Shown here in pieces: positions 57,830-64,000 of a stretch of DNA of 64,000 nt (position 1 is the first letter of the stretch; the number at the start of each line of letters is the position of its first letter). Origin of the DNA: Strobilurus pachycystidiatus (Eukaryota; Basidiomycota; Agaricomycetes; Agaricales; Physalacriaceae); the NCBI GenBank assembly GCA_019915135.1, contig JAHLMK010000005.1, forward strand, positions 2,542,001 through 2,606,000. Reading direction: 5' to 3'. Below the pieces are notes generated by a model. The model worked only from the letters and a program-made list of their open reading frames with translations, did no database searches and was not told the DNA's origin. The position numbers and the translations under genes are program-made.

Positions 57830-59364
57830 ATGGCTCCCAAAACTTGGACTCCCATCGCAAAGCTGCTTCCCACAACGCCGCACGTTCCGTCCGCGAAGGA
57901 CCTGATCACTACGCGCGACCTTGGCGCCGGTCTCGTCGCTTATGCGCTCGACTACGACCCTCCAGCCAACACACCCGACTTCCTTATGTACCTCGGCATG
58001 CATCTTACGCTCATCATTCCCAAGGTCCATCGTCTGGACCTCAAGAAGGCGTGTTCGAATCCCGACGTGGCACTGGAGATCACCGGCTATGTTGACAAGA
58101 TCATGGAGAGAGTCCTTGTGTGTACTCTTTCGCTGTGTTCTTTTCCTGATCCTGACTTCATCCTGTCCTTGTTTTCTTTAGGCCGTCGCCCATGACCTTC
58201 GCACCTTTCCGAATGGTTCCAAGGTGTCGACGGACATGGCGGTGTTCTTTTTCAACCTTCGCCTCTATGTAGGGATGCTGGTACACCTGCTGGGGATTCA
58301 CCCTCAGACGCCGACGCACCACATCGCTCATATCCTCCAACCTTTGGTGAGCAGCTGCAAGAAGGCGTCTAACGCCCACTTCCCTGGCCTGTCCCCGGGT
58401 CACCCTATGCATCCGGATAACGCTTATTTCAAGCCGGACAAGGTTGAGAAAGGCAAGGTATGTCCGTTCGTTACTCGTCGGTTTCCTACTGTAACCTCTG
58501 GATGTCTTTGCTTAGAAGACGAAGAAATCGCCCGAGGTCGTTACCGAGGCCATGGAGAAACGAGCCGAGACGGGAGACGGCGACGTCGCGATGGATCCCG
58601 ACTCTTGTGCGCGCTTCTTTCGTCCGGAGTACTTTAATTGGGCTGACGATGTGGCAGCTGGCGAGAGCGACGGTGAGGACTCCGTTGTCGTCGTCGGTGA
58701 TACTGTGCGCTCAATTTCTTTGCCAGTCTCATCTTCCTTTATTGAAGCCTTTCGCCAGCTCCAAGTCGCCAATTCCTTGTCAAAGGAAGCCGAAGCGGTA
58801 CGTTCCTTTGAATCCTATGTTTGTCCCGGACTTCCTTATGACTTCTTTAATAGTCATCTTCCGTCCGTTACCTTCCTTTCGCAGCTCTTCCCGGTATGGA
58901 CATTAACGCCCGTGTTTACCAGAAAGCCCTTCAAACCTTGGGCGCGATCAATGGTCAAGAAGCTCCTCCTAAGCGTAAGCTTAACGATGAGAACGCTCGC
59001 CGTGTTGTAAAGGCGGCCCGGCCTTCGACCTTTGGGGTCGAACCCGTCGTTCTTAAACAACTTGAAGGCGGTAAGGTGCTTCTTCCTCGCTCCTTGGTTT
59101 GCCTTGTTGATTCCTGGTTACTTCCCCTTAGCGAACCAGTACATCAATGGTCTGTCTGCTGCCTTGGCCCAAGTCCACAAGCGTATGTCAAGGTTGTCTG
59201 GTCTTGACGATCCCAACATCTCGCCCAACTTGGTCATTTTGGAACGCCAGTACCGGCACGACATTATCTCGACCTTCAACGAGATTCGGGGTCGTATCCA
59301 AGTCTTGCAGTCGACTCGCGACCTTTATATCTCGGCCTTAGACGCGATAGACCAGGCTCAGTAG
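57830..59364 (+). CDS. Unknown protein, element gene 1 (about 422 aa)
   Basis: Exons 57830-58117, 58182-58457, 58516-58797 or 58801, 58885-59070, 59132-59364. Junctions fit, except that intron 3 needs a donor 4 bases downstream of the obvious GTACGT to keep frame. The N-terminal domain is mixed hydrophobic/helical (LGAGLVAYALDYDPPANTPD, MYLGMHLTLIIPKVHRLDLK, TDMAVFFFNLRLYVGMLVHL). An acidic linker follows (DDVAAGESDGEDSVVVV), then a basic nuclear-localisation-like stretch (PPKRKLNDENARRVVKAARP). The C-terminal helices suggest a coiled coil (YRHDIISTFNEIRGRIQVLQ). No homologous family recognised. Leucine is encoded mostly by CTT, unlike genes left of 56 kb. Same strand as the gene at 59740. 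Confidence 0.6.
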
Positions 59365-59739
59365 ACTACAAGGTCCTTCTTTAGCTTAGCTTTCGCCAAG
59401 TCTTAACCAGTACTACTCATAGTTTTTCTCTACTTCGTCTTTATACTGGTTTCGGATTTCTTCTCTACTTGTAGGAGCGGTAGTCACTTTGTTTCCTTAG
59501 ACTACTCTAGGCCCAGTTGGTGCATAATCCAACTCCTTTTGATTTGAACCCTCAAAGTTTCCTGACCGCCTCCTGGTAGGCCTAAGATCGAACTTAGTTC
59601 GATCAGCTATCGCCGATCGTACCTACCTTTAGATTGGTGGCGCCTAAACTTTGTCCTTTTATCGGCGTGTTCGGACCTTCTTGACTGGCGGAGGTTTTCT
59701 TTTAAGTCGGTCGTGGCGACAGGAATCTCATCTTTGATC
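59365..59739. other. Spacer between element genes 1 and 2
   Basis: 375 bp. Pyrimidine-rich 3' region of gene 1, then a GATCGAACTTAGTTCGATC palindrome at 59586-59604 (perfect, 19 bp with its central base). No ORF. Confidence 0.5.
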
Positions 59740-60876
59740 ATGCCCGCGCCCGTCCTGCCTTCCTTTGCAGATACCCGCATTCAAGGCGTTCGACTTCGCT
59801 CGCCTTTGACCTCCTTTCAACATGACTTAGTCACAGCGGACCTTGCGCTGAGCTGCGCCATGGAGATGTACAACTATACACGCTACTTCGTTGCGGTAGT
59901 CCGTCATCCGGATGGGACCTTAGCTACGGAGGACGACACTCGCCTCCTTCCCCAGCTCAAGCTTCCGGTTCATGCCTTTGGGCGCGACGAACCTCTAGAC
60001 GTCCCGACCTTGCGCTATCTTTTGCACATTCTGGTCAGTCTAGTTGATTTTGTCTCGACACCTTTCTCGTTTAACGGATGGTACTTAGGTCCGCTTTCGT
60101 TATATCTGGGAACCCGCTTTTCACTTCCAGAACGGGGCCATTCCGCACGGTTTCAAGGCGCACTTCTTTCCTTTGTACTACACCGCCGTCGAACTTTGCA
60201 AGGCTTGGTTCGCCGAAGGCAATACCTTTGACGGTGAAGGCGCCCGCTTCCACCTGGGGGACCTTAACATGGACATCCTTGCGAGTCACCCTTGGTTTAC
60301 CCAAGAGTTCATCGGACCTTTCATGGTGAGTTAAACCTGGTCTTTTCCTTTCATGTCTTGTGGTCGGCGCTGACCTTAGACGTAGGTCGAGGCCCACTTT
60401 GGTGGTTACTCTGGCTTTTCCACACTCCTTCGCTCGCTTTACATCGGGTCTGACGACCTGAAGGTCCTTCCTGTTCAGTATGGGGACCTTCCCGCCGACC
60501 TTGTCACGGTTATGAAGTGGTGGCCAGAGTTCCAACGTCAGAACTCTGCTCTTTACGGCTGGGACGACGCCTACGCGTTGGATAGACCTCCCAATATGCG
60601 TCGGTTGATCCCCGAGATTGACCTTCCCGCCAATCGGGTCCGTGAACAACTTCGTAGTTTGAGGTCCGTTTGTAACTTCTGTGTTTCCAGCGCCCCAACC
60701 AGTCGCTGCCTATCATTGATCCACTACTCTGGCTCATCGACTGGTCGGAGGCCACCGAAGTAGACTACGAACTCCTTGCTGCTAGTATGTTAGCAATCGA
60801 CCTTCGCAACGCAGGACCTTTCTATGCGCGCCTTGCGAACCTTGCGGTCCCTCCTGATTGGAGTCGTTTTGCTTAG
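59740..60876 (+). CDS. Unknown protein, element gene 2 (322 aa)
   Basis: Join 59740-60033, 60089-60325, 60386-60637, 60691-60876; 322 residues; all introns are phase 0. A globular protein rich in Trp, Phe and Tyr: LVTADLALSCAMEMYNYTRY, FRYIWEPAFHFQNGAIPHGF, HFFPLYYTAVELCKAWFAEG, EAHFGGYSGFSTLLRSLYIG, VMKWWPEFQRQNSALYGWDD, then PIIDPLLWLIDWSEATEVDY. No signal peptide, no membrane helix, no known catalytic motif recognised. The uninterrupted frame across four exons argues that it is under selection or very recently inserted. CTT-rich codon use as in gene 1. Convergent with the gene on the minus strand at 61408. Confidence 0.65.
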
Positions 60877-61407
60877 TCCTTAGTTGACTTCTTTTGACCT
60901 AAAGGTCGCTTTTCTTTTCTGCCTTACGAATGTTCCTTATAGTCACATTGCTTTGTCTGTATTACTTTACTCGTAACACAGCTTCTTGTGGACCTTTTCA
61001 TCGTCTAAGGTTCTCAGCCCCCGAACTTCGCGACCTTTGATATTCCAAGGAGAGTCCTGGATTCTCCCCTTGACTTAAGGTTCCCACTAAGGTTCCTGGT
61101 TCTTGCACCTTGGTGGTTTTCACACGGTTCTTTGGAGTACAAGAAGTTGTATATTTTTATAAAATACAACGGGGCGGGGGATGCGTATATGAAAAGTGTC
61201 CGTTTGGCACTGACTGGTATTCGTGTATATAAAAAAAAGAAAAGATTAGCGGCGGGACGCTACTAATGTCCCACCGCAATCTCGGCTATCTTCCTGAACT
61301 TTCGGCGGCTCTTCTCACTGAGGGAGAAGTACATCGCGAGGACCTTGTCCACGTCCTCGGCGGGGTCGATGCGGCTGGCGGAGGCGGAGGACGGCACACC
61401 TTGACGG
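60877..61407. other. Convergent spacer with AT-rich hairpin
   Basis: 530 bp between two convergent stops. Contains GTTGTATATTTTTATAAAAT followed by ACAAC at 61145-61169, a hairpin with 7-bp perfect arms (GTTGTAT/ATACAAC), and an A-rich run near 61233. Likely 3'-end formation signals for both genes. Confidence 0.45.
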
Positions 61408-63368
61408 CTAGCTCCTTCGCCTTTGTCCTGGCGTTTGGACCGCGCTGATCGACGTGGCGGCTCCCTTCGAGGACTTGGTCGAGGCGGGAGGCGGGGCGGC
61501 GCTTACTTTTCCCTTCTGGAGGCGGGTCCGGGGCGCTTGGATCTCCTCGACGTCGGAGTCGCCAGTCTCCTCTTCGTCCGACGTTTCCTCCTTCTTTGCC
61601 TTGCCCTTCTTTCCAGCGGCGCTCTCGACGCGACGGCGTTTCGCGGCTGGCTCCTCCTTCCTCGATTTCTTCCTCTCCTTCTCCTCTTTCCACAGCCTGT
61701 CTGCTTCCACCGCGATCGCACGCGCCGCGTCCGAGTAGTCTTGACTCGTGCGGGCTCGGATCTGGGCGTCGGTCTTGCGCTTCGCCGCGGTCTGTAGCTG
61801 GGCGCGGATCTTTGGCGCGACCTCCTTCCACGGGGCGGGGACTTGACTCCTCCTCCACGCAACCCAGCACGGCCCGTGTTGACCATCCTTCTCCTTGCAC
61901 TGGTCGCAGGTGAAGCTGTTGTTCTTTTCTGCGGGCGTCGCGTGGATCCGGTAGTACGTGCACGACAGTCTCTGCTTGATACAGGGACCGCAGAAGCCAT
62001 CGTCACGGTGGAGGGGGATGCGCGGGTTACTTTTGTCGCGCTCATCCAGGACGAAGTCGTCTTCTTCTTTGTCGCTGGCTTCGGCGTCCTCGGAGTCGCG
62101 TTTGTCGAACTTGCGTTTCTGGGCGCCACCGGTAGTGGCACGCGCGACTGAAGTCTTCCTGGCAGGTTCGACGTCTTTGTCCTTGGGTTCCACCTTCACG
62201 GCAACGGCCCTCGGCCTTGTTGAGGCGTCAGCAAACGTTAGGGGCGCGATGGTGCGGCGGACGTACTTGGTGGTTGACTTGGGACCGCCCTTGCTTGCCG
62301 CGACGTACGGTTTGCGCTTGGGAGGTTCCAGCTCAGGCTGGGGCGTGGGTTCGTGGTGCGAAGAGGGTGCCGGAGACGGGACTCGCGAGTCGCGGGGACT
62401 GGGCGACGCCTCCTGCGCGAGCTGCTGTAGCGTGGGGCGCGGGGTTCCTTCGTCGTCGACCTTGCTGTCGAGACTCGGCGTCTCCTCGCGCTGGTAGTCG
62501 CTAATCCCAAGCTCGGTTATCGAGCTCTCGATTAGGTCGTCCATGGCCTTGTAAAAGGACCCCTCGATGGGCGTGTCGTCGCGATGTTTGCGCATTTCCA
62601 CGAGAAGCACCCCCCAGAACGCGTTCGCTCGGTCCTGGTCAGGTATGAAGTTCCAGAGGTGATCTAACTCCAGAAAACAACGCTGGGCGTCGTCTTCCGA
62701 GAGTCGGATCGCAAGCTCTGGGGCGATGCGGTCGTTACCCAAGAAAGTGGTCTCGTATGGGGGGTTGACTTGTTTCTTGTAGGCCTTGGTGGTGCCCCAC
62801 GCTGCGCTGAGCGCCATCTCGACGCGTTCCAGCGTTGTTCGTTTTCCGGCGGGAACTGCTTCGAGCGCGTCCTGGAAGGTCAGCCAGAATACTCCGTTTC
62901 GAAGATATCCTTTGTAACCGGCGTCCTGTAGGATATCGCGCGTCGCTGACGGTTTGTTGTCTAGCGACTCGGCCAGACGCAGACTGATGCCCGCGTCCAG
63001 CTCCTGAGGTACGGTCCTGTTTGTAAGGAAGCCACTGTAGTTAAACAGAGGGCGAGTCATCTTGACGTGGTCCGGCCTAGCTTCGCAGGCGATGAGTGGG
63101 AGCTAGCGCGAGGAGCGGCGGTGGTAAGTCTTTTCGTATTTCTACGCGTCTTTGGCCTTTACTCACCTGTTCCTGTGCTTGCGCCTCTTTTTCCTCTTCC
63201 TCCTGAGCTGCGGGAGGCTCCTGATGTCCTTGGGGCGACGTTGGCGGCGGCGGCGGCGACTGCTCCTTTTGGTAAGTTAGTTCGCATGCCGCCCTGCCGG
63301 TGATCGTGTTGGTTGCTTACCTTCACGTCCTCCTTGGGCTCGGTATCCTGGGGCGAGCTTGTTGGCAT
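61408..63368 (-). CDS. Unknown protein with Zn2Cys6-like cluster, element gene 3 (599 aa)
   Basis: Complement of 63321-63368, 63167-63265, 61408-63060; 599 residues, phases fit. A short acidic/Pro-rich N-terminus (KEDVKEQSPPPPTSPQGHQE) is followed by an ordered domain of about 190 residues (FNYSGFLTNRTVPQELDAGI, DAGYKGYLRNGVFWLTFQDA, CFLELDHLWNFIPDQDRANA, FWGVLLVEMRKHRD). A basic, Pro-rich linker comes next (EPPKRKPYVAASKGGPKSTT). The cysteine cluster CGPCIKQRLSC with CDQCKEKDGQHGPCW is spaced C-x2-C-x6-C-x17-C-x2-C-x9-C, close to Zn2Cys6 but with a longer loop. The tail is a lysine/glutamate-rich, nuclear-signal-laden helix (KERKKSRKEEPAAKRRRVES). A DNA- or RNA-binding role is inferred. Alternative start: the Met at 63060. 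Confidence 0.68.
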
Positions 63369-63706
63369 TGTCGTGGTGGTGGTTCGGTGAGTGGTGCTTC
63401 CTTTTTGCGCTTACCACGTCACCTTACGGCTTCATCACCTTTAAGCTTTCTTGGTTCGCACCCCGCCACTTCCCTGATGCCTCGTGCCTTGTCTTGCTTC
63501 TCTATTCTGTCCTTAGTTCACAGCTACCTTAGCTACTATTGTAGCCAGCTGGGCACAGAATGAGTTTTAAATAAAATTTTTATAGTCCTTGAATAAATGG
63601 ACCGATGTCCCTCTATTCTCTCTTTACTTTTCTGATGACGTCCCCGTCATCTGGTATGGTACCTTAGCTTCCTTTGAAGCTGTAGTTCATTCTTGGGTGC
63701 TCAAGG
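63369..63706. other. Spacer between pol and element gene 3
   Basis: 340 bp. On the minus strand it contains a 26-base purine-rich tract (63614-63639) about 65 bases after the pol stop, and a TATAAAAAT at about 63575-63583, 210 bases before the start of gene 3. Confidence 0.45.
63614..63639 (-). promoter_or_regulatory. Polypurine-tract-like sequence
   Basis: Read on the minus strand: AGAAAAGTAAAGAGAGAATA, then GAGGGA. It has the length, composition and position (just after pol) of a retrotransposon plus-strand primer, but the following bases (CATCGG) do not begin with the expected LTR TG. A weak call. Confidence 0.3.
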
Positions 63707-64000
63707 TCACGTAGTTCTGGCAAGGACATCTAAGGTCTTCGTGATCGGTTTACTTATGAAGTGTAGCCGATCAAAAAACTGTTTCCCAAGGTCTATAGGA
63801 TCTCGTCGCGATACAAAAGGTATTACACGGAACTGAGCTATCTTGTCCTTGTAGATTGTCCCGTCCAACTCGCAGACCACATAGTTTCCTGCCGAGGTCC
63901 TCGTTACTACCGCGTAAGGTCCCATAAACCTTTCCTTGAACTTCGCATTCATTTCTGATTCAATCCTAGTGTTCCTTACTAGTACTAGTTCACCAGTTTT
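63707..64000 (-). mobile_element. Ty3/Gypsy pol, integrase C-terminal end (partial)
   Basis: Open to the window edge, 97 residues plus stop: GELVLVRNTRIESEMNAKFK, then ERFMGPYAVVTRTSAGNYVV, CELDGTIYKDKIAQFRVIPF, VSRRDPIDL. This is the beta-barrel region after the integrase core that carries GPY/F-type motifs (MGPYAVV) in Ty3/Gypsy elements. The upstream reverse transcriptase, RNase H and integrase core would lie right of 64000. No stop or frameshift in the visible part, so the copy may be young. Confidence 0.8.

Larger units (their letters stand above)
56043..64000 (-). mobile_element. Putative large LTR-retrotransposon-related unit (partial)
   Basis: Proposed extent only. Seen: a Ty3/Gypsy integrase tail on the minus strand at the right edge; three intact unknown genes immediately beyond its 3' end; a motif-rich gene-free segment; and a change of composition near 56043, where TGTAAGGG could be the outer end of an LTR (read from the minus strand it ends CCCTTACA). 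Not seen: a second LTR, a primer-binding site or a target-site duplication, because the other end is outside the window. It could equally be a host gene island beside a truncated retroelement. Confidence 0.3.

Noticed and set aside
61423..62497. Several long plus- and minus-frame ORFs over element gene 3
   Set aside because: GC-rich shadow frames; the 550-codon minus frame carries the ordered domain and cysteine cluster.
1..64000. CRISPR arrays, operons, ribosome binding sites, riboswitches
   Set aside because: The genome is eukaryotic with spliced genes; no regularly spaced identical repeats or thiamine-type riboswitch structure was seen.

Overview
The window is nuclear DNA of a filamentous fungus, almost certainly an Agaricomycete (mushroom-forming basidiomycete). 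Genes are dense on both strands and split by many introns of about 45-70 bp with GT..AG ends. The families are typical of that group: F-box/LRR proteins, an NRPS-like enzyme with a hexapeptide-repeat tail, MYND/DUF4470, eqolisin, small secreted cysteine-rich proteins and Ty3/Gypsy pol. All exon models were built by hand by joining reading frames across GT..AG introns; where the text says the phases fit, every exon joins without a frame break.

Layout. 0-1.1 kb: 3' end of an NRPS-like gene. 1.6-2.5 kb: TFIIIC triple-barrel subunit. 4.4-5.4 kb (-): GATA factor, divergent from an F-box gene (5.6-6.8 kb). 7-9.3 kb: unresolved. 9.4-10.9 kb: frame-broken carboxylesterase. 11.3-12.3 kb: F-box-like LRR gene. 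12.95-18.1 kb: 1490-residue TBC-domain protein. 18.6-20.0 kb: single-pass membrane protein. 20.1-21.2 kb (-): maleylacetate reductase. 22.0-24.3 kb (-): MYND/DUF4470 protein, divergent from an APP1-type phosphatidate phosphatase (24.7-26.9 kb). 27.9-28.3 kb (-): small secreted protein. 29.4-31 kb (-): MFS remnant. 31.5-32.2 kb (-): flavin reductase, divergent from an intact 15-exon MFS transporter (32.8-35.1 kb). 36.1-37.0 kb: eqolisin protease.

37.0-40.9 kb is repeat-rich. It holds two paralogous small secreted cysteine-rich peptide genes in opposite orientation, a MITE-like inverted repeat, a duplicated segment and a recurring short motif. 41.1-43.2 kb (-): divergent beta-tubulin. 44.3-45.8 kb (-): single-pass membrane protein. 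46.6-49.6 kb: Zn2Cys6 transcription factor. 49.9-51.9 kb: F-box protein. 52.2-52.5 kb (-): third, damaged copy of the secreted peptide family. 53.4-54.5 kb: four-finger C2H2 protein.

From about 56.0 kb to the right edge the DNA changes character, with recurrent AAGGTCC-like motifs and CTT-rich codon use. It carries three intact intron-containing genes of unknown function: two on + and one on - that encodes a Zn2Cys6-like cysteine cluster. Next to them is the integrase C-terminus of a Ty3/Gypsy element on the minus strand, running off the window. I read 56-64 kb as possibly one large LTR-retrotransposon-related unit with extra genes; this is the most promising candidate for an undescribed system. 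Housekeeping genes (TFIIIC, tubulin, APP1, TBC) are interspersed with accessory secretion and transport genes; I see no single coherent biosynthetic cluster.
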